DNA from: Acidisoma sp. L85
GTDB lineage: Bacteria > Pseudomonadota > Alphaproteobacteria > Acetobacterales > Acetobacteraceae
Direction: 5' to 3'
DNA length: 49,186 nt
Assembly: GCF_009765865.1 (NCBI RefSeq)
Contig: NZ_LMUQ01000050.1
Span: 54,254-103,439 of the forward strand
Shown: positions 34,963 through 42,328 of the stretch, piece by piece
Layout of the letters: each line of letters starts with the position of its first letter
Position numbering within the stretch: position 1 is the first letter of the stretch
The notes under the pieces: generated by a model
What the model saw: only the letters and a program-made list of their open reading frames with translations
The model's database searches: none
Told to the model about the DNA's origin: nothing
Translations under genes and position numbers: made by a program

Positions 34963-35666
34963 GCGTTTCCGGCCTGCCGCAGGATCTCAACCCCGCGCGA
35001 CGCATCGAGCTGCGCCAGCAGCCACTTGGTGTATTCGCCGAGCAGCAGCCGCCAGATCTGGACTTTCGCGCCGTCATAGATCGCCGGCGGCTGCACGCGC
35101 ATCGGGTAGAGCCTGACCCCCGGCATGACGCGTGACAACTCGAGCAGCGCGCGCGGCATGTGATAGCCGGCGGTCACCACGATCAACGAATGGATGCTGT
35201 GGCGCTGAGCCCAGGCCGCCGTTTCCTCGGCATTGCCGAGTGTCGTCAGCGCCTGATGGCCGACCGTGACGTGGGTTCCCTCGGGCGGCGGCGCCAGATG
35301 GGTGGACCGCGCGACATCGTTCAAACCGACGCCCTCCGGCACGCCGGAAATCAGCAGCCGGTCCGCGCGTTGCTCCGACAGAAGCTGAAACGCGGTCTTC
35401 AGCCGCTCCCCGCCGCCGGTCAGCACGACGATGCCGTCGGCATGCACCGGCGGCACCGAGGGCGAGTAGGTATTGAGCAGGAACCACAGGAAGCCGCCGC
35501 ACCAGCACAGCACGATGGCGCCGAGCAGAACGCCGATCGCCCGCCACAGCAGGTTCCGCCGCCGGGGGGTCGCGGGTTTCGCGGGCTTTACGGGTGGCGG
35601 CCTGGCGGCCTTCGCGCGGCTGGGCGGTTTGGCCGAGGCACGCGTGGCTGCCTGACGGTGTGGCAT
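34959..35666 (-). CDS. YdcF-like protein (DUF218 / ElyC-SanA family)
   Basis: 235 residues from ATG 35666, two bases after the ftsX stop. A basic, proline-rich cytoplasmic start, one membrane segment (about 36-60), then the DUF218 domain: DGIVVLTGGGERLKTAFQLL, RLLISGV, NAEETAAWAQRH, LIVVTAGYHMPRALLEL. Family members are linked to envelope and peptidoglycan homeostasis, with no settled reaction. The frame is open upstream into ftsX, but that part is a shadow of ftsX. Confidence 0.88.
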   Translation of the reverse strand: MPHRQAATRASAKPPSRAKAARPPPVKPAKPATPRRRNLLWRAIGVLLGAIVLCWCGGFLWFLLNTYSPSVPPVHADGIVVLTGGGERLKTAFQLLSEQRADRLLISGVPEGVGLNDVARSTHLAPPPEGTHVTVGHQALTTLGNAEETAAWAQRHSIHSLIVVTAGYHMPRALLELSRVMPGVRLYPMRVQPPAIYDGAKVQIWRLLLGEYTKWLLAQLDASRGVEILRQAGNA

Positions 35667-35668
35667 CG

Positions 35669-36628
35669 TCAAGGCAGCCGCCTCAACCAGCGCCGCACCG
35701 TGCCCTCGGCCGTCACGAATCCGATCGCCGCCGCGGCGAAAGGCAGGGCCGGCAGCGCGATCCAGAGCGGCAAAGGCAAGGCAATCAGCGGCTGGTCGGC
35801 CGTCGGCACGCTGCCGCCCTCCGCGAAGGGTGCCGCGAGGAAGGCGAGCCACAGCAGAACGGGCAGCGCGGCGGCGGCGCCGCCCGCGCCTCCCAGTCCC
35901 GCCAGCCGCATCGCCCGCCGGGCAAAGCTGCGCGCGATATAGGAATCGGTGGCGCCGAGGCCATGGACGATCTCGATCGCCTCCCGCCGCGCCGACAGCC
36001 CCGCCCGCGTCGCGACCGCGACGACCGCGATGGCGACGGCCACCACCACCATCAGAGCCACCGCCGCGCAAGCCTGGAGGCTGCGCGCCAGGGCGGAAAG
36101 CCGCGTCGCCCAGACATCGGCGCTTTCCACCGCCGTATCGGGCGCGACGGCGGCGAGGCGCTCGTTCAAGGCGGGCGGCGTCGCGCCCGCCGCGACCAGC
36201 TGCACAGTGACCACCGCCGGCAAGGGCAGCGCCAGGCTATCGCCCTGCGCGCCGAGCCATGGCCGCAGCAAATCGCCGAGATCCGAAGCGCTCATCGGCG
36301 TGGCGTTGCTCACCCCGGCATCCGCGCGGAGAATGGCGAGGACGGCGTCTAGCCGCGTGCCCTTGCCGCCTTGGGCCGGTTCCGTCGGGCTGGGTACCTG
36401 CACCGTGAGTTCGGCGGCGGCACCCTGGCGCCAATGCTCGGCGAGCGTTGCCGTCGCCAGGGCGCCGGCGAAGGCGAGGGCGGCCAGGAAGGCCATGGCG
36501 GCGACCAGCAGCGGCAGCAGCCGGTCCGAGATCGCGCGGCGGAGCCCGAGATCGTCGAAGCCCGAAGGCCGCAGCCGGCGATCCTGCGCCGCTTGGCGCC
36601 TGGCGGAACCGCGCGGCGCCTTAGCCAT
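35669..36628 (-). CDS. ftsX: Cell division ABC transporter permease FtsX
   Basis: 319 residues from ATG 36628, overlapping the ftsE end by eight bases. A basic cytoplasmic start, TM1 (about 36-60), a large periplasmic loop (FtsX extracellular domain, used to activate cell-wall hydrolases), then three more membrane segments with ARREAIEIVHGLGATDSYIARSF, the coupling segment conserved in FtsX. Works with FtsE at the division site. Confidence 0.92.
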   Translation of the reverse strand: MAKAPRGSARRQAAQDRRLRPSGFDDLGLRRAISDRLLPLLVAAMAFLAALAFAGALATATLAEHWRQGAAAELTVQVPSPTEPAQGGKGTRLDAVLAILRADAGVSNATPMSASDLGDLLRPWLGAQGDSLALPLPAVVTVQLVAAGATPPALNERLAAVAPDTAVESADVWATRLSALARSLQACAAVALMVVVAVAIAVVAVATRAGLSARREAIEIVHGLGATDSYIARSFARRAMRLAGLGGAGGAAAALPVLLWLAFLAAPFAEGGSVPTADQPLIALPLPLWIALPALPFAAAAIGFVTAEGTVRRWLRRLP

Positions 36629-37289
36629 CCGAGACCAGCCGGCCGTGATCGAGCCGCAGGGCCCGCTCGGGATGCCGGGCGACCAGCGCATCATTATGGG
36701 TCGCGACGATTGCCGTGGTGCCGAGGCGGTTGAGCTCATGGAAGAGCTGCATCAGCCGCTCCGCCTGCGCGTCGTCAAGGTTGCCGGTCGGTTCGTCGGC
36801 CAGCAGAAGCCGGGGCCGGCCGATCACCGCACGGGCGATCGCTACGCGCTGCTGCTCGCCGCCCGATAATTGATGCGGCCTCGAATCGAGCTTGCCGGCA
36901 AGCCCCACCCAGCGCAGCATCTCCGTGACATCGGCCCGGATCTGGCCCTCGGGCCGGCCGGCGATGCGCAATGGCAGGGCGACATTCTCGAAGGCGGTGA
37001 GATGGGGCAGCAAGCGGAAATCCTGAAAGACCACACCGATGCGGCGGCGCAGGCGCGGCAGCACGCGACGCTCCGCCCGGCCGATATCGACACCCTGGAC
37101 AAAGAGCCGGCCACGGCTTGGCCGCACGGCCAGGTAGATCAGCCGGAGCAGGCTGGTCTTGCCCGCGCCGGAAGGTCCCATCAACCAGCGAAAGCCCCCT
37201 TCGGGCACCTGAAAGGTGAGGTCGTGCAGAACCTCGACCGGGGTTTGCCCGCGCCCGTATCGCAGCCCAACGTCTTCGAGCCGTATCAT
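36621..37289 (-). CDS. ftsE: Cell division ATP-binding protein FtsE
   Basis: ABC ATPase of 222 residues: Walker A GPSGAGKT (38-45), Q-loop VVFQDFRLLP, signature LSGGEQQR (141-148), Walker B LLLADEP (161-167) and H-loop His198. Drives conformational change in FtsX to control septal peptidoglycan hydrolysis. First gene of the ftsEX-ydcF-plsC operon; the zinc-ribbon gene is divergent from it. Confidence 0.95.
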   Translation of the reverse strand: MIRLEDVGLRYGRGQTPVEVLHDLTFQVPEGGFRWLMGPSGAGKTSLLRLIYLAVRPSRGRLFVQGVDIGRAERRVLPRLRRRIGVVFQDFRLLPHLTAFENVALPLRIAGRPEGQIRADVTEMLRWVGLAGKLDSRPHQLSGGEQQRVAIARAVIGRPRLLLADEPTGNLDDAQAERLMQLFHELNRLGTTAIVATHNDALVARHPERALRLDHGRLVSDG

Positions 37290-37426
37290 CGGGGCGGCCT
37301 AGGCATGGCGCGGCGCGGCCACTTTCAGCGAAAGGTTGCAGAACGACCCGGTAACCCAGGTTGCGATCAGGATTGCACGCGGAGCGTCACTTGGCCACAA
37401 TCCGCCCCCTCGCCCAGGGAGCGCCT

Positions 37427-37432
37427 TATAAT
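37427..37432 (+). promoter_or_regulatory. Perfect -10 box (TATAAT), possible leaderless promoter
   Basis: TATAAT ends six bases before the in-frame GTG at 37439, so the expected transcription start is that G. No good -35 is seen at 16-18 bases upstream. Confidence 0.45.
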
Positions 37433-37438
37433 GAAGAT

Positions 37439-38311
37439 GTGTCGCAGCTGATGCGCCTTGTCTGCCCGGAATGCAGCGCAGCCTATGACGCGCCGGACAC
37501 GCTGTTCAGCCAGTCACGGGACGTCCGGTGCAACCGCTGCGGTTTTCAATGGACCGTGATGGCTTCTCCAGCTGCGGCCCCGGCGGTCATGGAACTAACA
37601 TCCGAGGTCGCCCCGCCCAAGCAGGCGACCGAACCGGCACCCGCACAGGTTGAACGCGTTGTCGTTCCGCCCGCCCCCGTTCGGGTCGAGGCCGCGCCTG
37701 TTAGTGCCGATCTCGTCAAGGCCGAACCGGTCAGGACGGAGCCCGCAAAGACCGAGCCGGTGAGGAGCGGCGTCATCAAGGCCGGCGTCATCAAAGCCGG
37801 GGACATCAAGACCGGAGATATTACGGGCGGTGGGGTGGCGCTTGCGCAGATCGAGATCGCCAAGATGCGCCCCGAGGATCTGGCGCGCGAACGGGCGCGC
37901 AAATCCTCCGCGAAGGCCGATCAGCGAACCGCCGGCCCCTCGCTTCGGCCGCAGATTGCTGAGGGGTCGCCCGAGCGGGTGGTGACGGATCGGCGAGAAC
38001 CCGCGCCCTCCGGCCTCCGCGCGGCAGCCGCGGCACCTCGCTTGGCCACCCCGGCGGCAGGACCCTCGACGCGGCGGCTTTTCTCGGAGGTGGCTGAAAG
38101 CGGGAACCCGCGCGGCCCGGACGCCGAGGAGCGCCTGCTCTCCGCCGAACTGGACTATCGTTCTCCGAGCCGGTCGAGCGGCGGCTGGGTGCCGGTGGTT
38201 TTGCTACTTGCCGTCATCCTCGCGGCCTTCGCCGCCGTCATCCTGTGCAAGGAACAGATCGTGACCGCGCTCCCGGCGCTTGCCGGTCTCTACAGGGCGA
38301 TCGGGTTTTAA
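37439..38311 (+). CDS. MJ0042-type zinc-ribbon membrane protein
   Basis: 290 residues if started at GTG 37439; the ATG at 37451 (MRLVCPECSAAYDAPDTLF) is equally family-like. Two CXXC pairs (CPEC and CNRC) form the MJ0042 zinc ribbon. Then comes a long low-complexity region with Val/Lys/Pro/Glu repeats, including four degenerate five-residue repeats (VIKAG, VIKAG, DIKTG, DITGG), and a C-terminal membrane segment (about 250-270). Similar proteins occur beside ftsE in alphaproteobacteria and are of unknown function. It diverges from ftsE with 149 bases between. Confidence 0.85.
   Translation: MSQLMRLVCPECSAAYDAPDTLFSQSRDVRCNRCGFQWTVMASPAAAPAVMELTSEVAPPKQATEPAPAQVERVVVPPAPVRVEAAPVSADLVKAEPVRTEPAKTEPVRSGVIKAGVIKAGDIKTGDITGGGVALAQIEIAKMRPEDLARERARKSSAKADQRTAGPSLRPQIAEGSPERVVTDRREPAPSGLRAAAAAPRLATPAAGPSTRRLFSEVAESGNPRGPDAEERLLSAELDYRSPSRSSGGWVPVVLLLAVILAAFAAVILCKEQIVTALPALAGLYRAIGF
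37772..37831 (+). repeat. Four degenerate 15-base tandem repeats inside the zinc-ribbon gene
   Basis: Units begin at 37772, 37787, 37802 and 37817 (GTCATCAAGGCCGGC and variants), decaying from first to last. They code for the V/D-I-K/T-A/T-G repeats of the linker. Confidence 0.7.
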
Positions 38312-38350
38312 CCTTTCCGCGTAGATCAGCACGTATTCAATCTGAACTAT

Positions 38351-38395
38351 GCTCGCCCCACCACGTCATGCTCGGCGAAGGCGTGCCATGACGGA
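38351..38395. repeat. REP-like palindromic element, compact copy
   Basis: GTCATGCTCGGCGAAGGC is directly joined to GTGCCATGACGGA: the outer arms of the long copies without their middle. The flank from 38351 (GCTC..CCACCA) matches the 12035 copy. It fills the gap between the zinc-ribbon gene and the dehydrogenase, ending four bases from the latter's stop. Confidence 0.75.
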
Positions 38396-38398
38396 TCG

Positions 38399-39283
38399 TC
38401 AGCGCGTCGGGCGGGGCGGATTCTCGGCGTAATCATAGAAGCCGCGCTTCGCTTTACGGCCGACCCAGCCCGCCTCGACATATTTCACCAGCAGCGGGCA
38501 GGGGCGATACTTATCCTCCCCTAGCTCGCTATGCAGCACCCGCATGATCGAGAGGCAGGTGTCGAGCCCGATGAAATCGCCTAGTTCCAGCGGCCCCATC
38601 GGCTGATTGGTGCCGAGCTTCATCGCCGTGTCGATCGCCGCCACGGATCCCACACCATCCGCCAGCGCGAACACCGCCTCGTTGATCATCGGCACCAGGA
38701 TGCGGTTGACCAGGAAAGCCGGGTGGTCCTGCGCCACCGCCACCGTTTTGCCCATGCGTTCGGCCAGCGCCTTCACCGTCTCGAAGGTCGCGTCGCTGGT
38801 GGCGATGCCCCGGATGACCTCGACCAGCTTCATCACCGGCACGGGGTTCATGAAATGCATGCCGATCACCCGCTCGGGCCGGTCCGTCGCGGCGGCCAGC
38901 CGGGTGATCGAGATCGAGGAGGTGTTGGACGCGATCAGCGCCGCCGGCTTGAGATGCGGCACGAGCCCCTTGAGGATCGCGAGCTTGACCTCCTCGCGCT
39001 CCGTCGCCGCCTCGATCACCAGATCGCAGCCGCTGAGCCCGGCATTCTCCGTCGCCGTCCGGATGCGCGCGCGGGCCGCGCCCCGCGCCTCCGCCGTCAG
39101 TATGCCCTTCTGCTCCTGCCGCCCGAGATTGCGGTCGATCGCCGCCAGGGCGCGCTCCAGCACCTCCGGTGCCACATCCAGCAGCGTGACGCCGAGCCCG
39201 GCCACCGCCGAGACTTGCGCGATGCCCTGCCCCATCTGGCCCGCGCCAATGACGCCGATGGTCTCGATCGCCTTTGCCGTCAT
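38399..39283 (-). CDS. 3-hydroxybutyryl-CoA dehydrogenase
   Basis: NAD-dependent dehydrogenase of 294 residues. Rossmann motif GAGQMGQG (13-20), Glu92 in EAATE, SNTSSISIT near 119 and catalytic His143 in GMHFMNPVP; C-terminal domain with GPLELGDFIGLDTCL. Interconverts acetoacetyl-CoA and 3-hydroxybutyryl-CoA, or works in fatty-acid or aromatic-acid breakdown. It stands without other beta-oxidation genes here, so the pathway is open. Confidence 0.93.
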   Translation of the reverse strand: MTAKAIETIGVIGAGQMGQGIAQVSAVAGLGVTLLDVAPEVLERALAAIDRNLGRQEQKGILTAEARGAARARIRTATENAGLSGCDLVIEAATEREEVKLAILKGLVPHLKPAALIASNTSSISITRLAAATDRPERVIGMHFMNPVPVMKLVEVIRGIATSDATFETVKALAERMGKTVAVAQDHPAFLVNRILVPMINEAVFALADGVGSVAAIDTAMKLGTNQPMGPLELGDFIGLDTCLSIMRVLHSELGEDKYRPCPLLVKYVEAGWVGRKAKRGFYDYAENPPRPTR

Positions 39284-39296
39284 CGCGTGCTCCCGT

Positions 39297-39485
39297 TCAG
39301 CGCATCATGAGGAGGATGGCGACGATCGCGATCGCCAGGCCTTGCAGCAGAACGCGGAGCTGCATGAGCCGGTTGGACCGGCGCGGATTGCCGCTGCCCT
39401 TGATCATGCCGCCGACACCCGCGACCAGCGTCGCGACGACGCCCATCATGGTGAGGATCAGCAGGACCGTCAGAAATGTCTTCAC
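39297..39485 (-). CDS. Small twin-transmembrane protein, HIG1-like
   Basis: 62 residues with two membrane segments (about 4-28 and 42-61) linked by a basic loop. The second segment, NRLMQLRVLLQGLAIAI, resembles the conserved RxRxxxQG part of HIG1-domain proteins, which assist respiratory complexes in mitochondria and occur in alphaproteobacteria. It ends 13 bases upstream of the 3-hydroxybutyryl-CoA dehydrogenase gene and may share its transcript. Confidence 0.65.
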   Translation of the reverse strand: MKTFLTVLLILTMMGVVATLVAGVGGMIKGSGNPRRSNRLMQLRVLLQGLAIAIVAILLMMR

Positions 39486-39623
39486 GGCCGGAGCTTAAAG
39501 CATAAAGCCAGGGGGCTGGCAGCCCGGTCACGCCTGCCGTAACGAGCGTCACACCCGCGCGGCCAAAATACTGCCGCAGTCGCGGCGCGTCTGTCCGCCA
39601 TCGTCCTTGGGAACATTACGCTC

Positions 39624-42119
39624 TTGACCCTGTCGCTTGCCCGTTTCGCGCCCCGCCTCCCGTTCGTTCCGCGTCTGGCGCTGCTGTCCCTCATCCTCTG
39701 CCTAGCGGCACTGCCGGGGCGGTCCGCTGGGGCAGCTGACAGCGCCGCACCGCCTGCGATCAGCGCCGACCAGGCCCGCCACGTTCTCTCCGTGCTCCAG
39801 GATCCGGCGCGGCGGCGTGACTTCATCGATACGCTGCAAGCGATCGCGGCTGGCTTGCCGCCAAGCGCTGCCGTGGCCTCTGCTCCCCCGGTTCCCGCTG
39901 CGGCGAAACCACCCGAGGCTCCGCCCGCTGCAAATTCGGCCGCGCCGGGGCCGCCTGCCGCCAATGTGGCGACCCCCGCACCACCGGCAAAGCCTGGCAC
40001 GCCACCGGCCGCCGCGCCGCCGGCGCCCGCCAAGAACACCTCGCTCGCCGACCACCTCAAGATCCCCCTGCAAGCGGATAGCCTCGGGGCCGAGCTGCTG
40101 GCGGATGCCTCGTCGAAGGTTGCCGCCGTCGCCAATGGCATGCGGCACGGCCTAGATTTTCAGGAGCAAGCGCGCGCCCTTGGCGCCTGGGTCGGGATCA
40201 CCTGGCGCGATTCCTGGGTGCGGGCGCAGATCCCGCGCCTGTTGTGGGAAATCGCGCTCATTCTCGGCTGCGGCATAGCGGCCGATTACCTCCTCGGCTG
40301 GGCGCTGCGCCGTCCGCGCCGTGCCCTGCTGAGCTGGGCGGAAGCCCGGCTGCGCATCGCCCGCGCGTCGCGGGCCGAGGCCGGGGTCGATCTCGAAACC
40401 CGGCGGCAGCGTGTGGCTCAGCGGCTGTTCCTCAGGCGCCTCCCGGCGCTCGCCGGCTATTTCGTGCTGGAGTTCCTGCCGACCCAGGCTTTCGCCCTGG
40501 TGGTCTTCATTCTGTTCAGCCTCATCATCCCGAATAACCAGGTCGACCGCCTGACAATCGGCGCAATCGCCAATGCCTATCTCGTCACGCGCCTCATCAT
40601 GTCCGGGCTCCGGGTTCTGCTGACGCCCGATAGCGACGCGCTGCGCTCCTTCCGCCTCACCAGCCCGCAGGCTGTTTCCGTGCTGCAATGGCTGCTGCGG
40701 CTGGTAGCGACGGTGACGGTGGGCCACGCCATCATTCGCGTCTGCCTCGTCTTCGGCCTGTCGCTTTCGGCGCAGGCGGCGCTCGTCAAGCTCGTCGTGC
40801 TGGTGGTGCATCTTCTGGCACTTGCCATGATCATCCAGGAACGCGCCGCCATCACCGCCTGGCTGCGGCCTCTACCGGGCGCAAAGGGCGCCAGGCTACG
40901 CGGTGCCTTCGCCCGGAGCTGGTATCTCGTCGCGGTCTTCTACCTCGTCGCGGTCTGGATCGTCCGGGTGCTAGACATCCCAAATGCCTTCGAGGAAGTG
41001 ATTCGCTTCATTGTCGTGACCGCCGTCGTGCTCGGCGTCGCTCGCTTCCTCACTTTATCCGGCCAAGGTCTCGTCGGACGGCTGGCGAGCCCGGCGGAGG
41101 AGGACGAGCCGCCGCGCTCCACCTTCCGCATCCGGCTCCGCCGCTACGAGGCGCTGCTGCGCGGCGGTGTCGCCGCCATCATCCTGGTCTTCGCCGTCTT
41201 TGCTTTGTTGCAAGGCTGGGGCCTCGACCCCTGGGGCTGGCTGACCAGCGGGCCGCTCGGCGGCCGCATCGTCAGCGCCTTGGTCAATGTTATCGCCACT
41301 TTCATCGCCGCCCTGGTCGCCTGGGAACTGGCCAATGCGGGTCTCGGCCACCGCATCGACCGGCTGGAGCGGGAGGGCAAGCGCAGCCGCGCGGCGCGTC
41401 TCCGCACCCTGCTGCCGATGCTGCGCACCGCTCTCATCGTGGTCTTCGCCATCGTCCTGTTCCTTGTGGCGCTCAGCGAGATCGGGGTGAATATCGCGCC
41501 GCTGCTGGCCGGCGCCGGGGTGATCGGCATCGCGGTCGGTTTCGGTTCGCAGAAACTGGTGCAGGACCTCATCAACGGCCTCTTCCTGCTGCTTGAGGAT
41601 GCGGTGCAGGTCGGGGATGTCGTCTCCCTCGCCGGGCTGACCGGCGTCGTGGAGCATCTCTCGATCCGCAGTATCCGGCTGCGGTCGGAGGACGGGTCGG
41701 TCCATCTGGTGCCCTTCAGCGCCGTCAGCAGCGTCACCAACATGACGCGGGACTTCGCCTATGCGGTCGCCAAGCTCACGGTGTCCTACAGCGAGGACCC
41801 CGACGAGGTGATGGGCGCGCTGCGCGACATCGTGGCTGAGATGCGCCGCGAGCCGACCTGGCAGCCGCTGATCCTCACGGATATCGAGATGCAGGGCGTC
41901 GATAATTTCGGCGAGCGCGGCCTCACCATCAACTGCCGCATCCGCACCGGCCCGTTCAGCCGAGGCGCCGTGGCGCGCGAATTCAACCGCCGCATCCAGA
42001 TCCGCTTCGCCGCGATGGGCGTAGAAATGTCGGCCCCCCGCCGCCCGGTCGAGGCGACGCCAGCGGCTCCGGAGCGGGAAGCAGCTCCCGCTGGCATTCG
42101 CGTTGCGCCGGCGGGTTGA
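39624..42119 (+). CDS. Large MscS-type mechanosensitive ion channel
   Basis: 831 residues, much longer than MscS itself. A signal peptide (about 1-37), a Pro/Ala-rich periplasmic part, about ten membrane segments, then the MscS core near residues 620-740: LAGAGVIGIAVGFGSQKLVQ is the pore helix with its Gly/Ala pattern, followed by DVVSLAGLTGVVEHLSIRSI of the beta domain, and NMTRDFAYAV. The proline-rich C-terminal tail has no clear domain. The TTG at 39624 is chosen for lack of an ATG that keeps the signal peptide; no strong ribosome site is seen. Likely protects against osmotic downshock. Confidence 0.88.
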   Translation: MTLSLARFAPRLPFVPRLALLSLILCLAALPGRSAGAADSAAPPAISADQARHVLSVLQDPARRRDFIDTLQAIAAGLPPSAAVASAPPVPAAAKPPEAPPAANSAAPGPPAANVATPAPPAKPGTPPAAAPPAPAKNTSLADHLKIPLQADSLGAELLADASSKVAAVANGMRHGLDFQEQARALGAWVGITWRDSWVRAQIPRLLWEIALILGCGIAADYLLGWALRRPRRALLSWAEARLRIARASRAEAGVDLETRRQRVAQRLFLRRLPALAGYFVLEFLPTQAFALVVFILFSLIIPNNQVDRLTIGAIANAYLVTRLIMSGLRVLLTPDSDALRSFRLTSPQAVSVLQWLLRLVATVTVGHAIIRVCLVFGLSLSAQAALVKLVVLVVHLLALAMIIQERAAITAWLRPLPGAKGARLRGAFARSWYLVAVFYLVAVWIVRVLDIPNAFEEVIRFIVVTAVVLGVARFLTLSGQGLVGRLASPAEEDEPPRSTFRIRLRRYEALLRGGVAAIILVFAVFALLQGWGLDPWGWLTSGPLGGRIVSALVNVIATFIAALVAWELANAGLGHRIDRLEREGKRSRAARLRTLLPMLRTALIVVFAIVLFLVALSEIGVNIAPLLAGAGVIGIAVGFGSQKLVQDLINGLFLLLEDAVQVGDVVSLAGLTGVVEHLSIRSIRLRSEDGSVHLVPFSAVSSVTNMTRDFAYAVAKLTVSYSEDPDEVMGALRDIVAEMRREPTWQPLILTDIEMQGVDNFGERGLTINCRIRTGPFSRGAVAREFNRRIQIRFAAMGVEMSAPRRPVEATPAAPEREAAPAGIRVAPAG

Positions 42120-42143
42120 GTTGGCGAGCAGAGACCGGCGTCA

Positions 42144-42172
42144 CGTCATCTTCGCGAAAGCCGGGCATGACG
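42144..42172. repeat. Diverged palindrome with CGTCAT/ATGACG ends
   Basis: CGTCAT at 42144 and ATGACG ending at 42172 bracket CTTCGCGAAAGCCGGGC. The ends and the CACGTCAT flank match the REP-like family, the middle does not. It lies in the 209-base gap before hpnN, where I see no other gene. Confidence 0.4.
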
Positions 42173-42328
42173 ATAGCGGCAGCGAACCAGGCCGATTCCG
42201 CGCGTCCAACTGGAAACGATTTCTAAAGGCTTCACGCCTCTGGTGCGATCCAGTATTGCGGGCGCCGCTTACCATTGACGTCGGCGTGATCGGCGCCGGC
42301 ACTACGCCGGGCGAGGATTGGGTCGATT

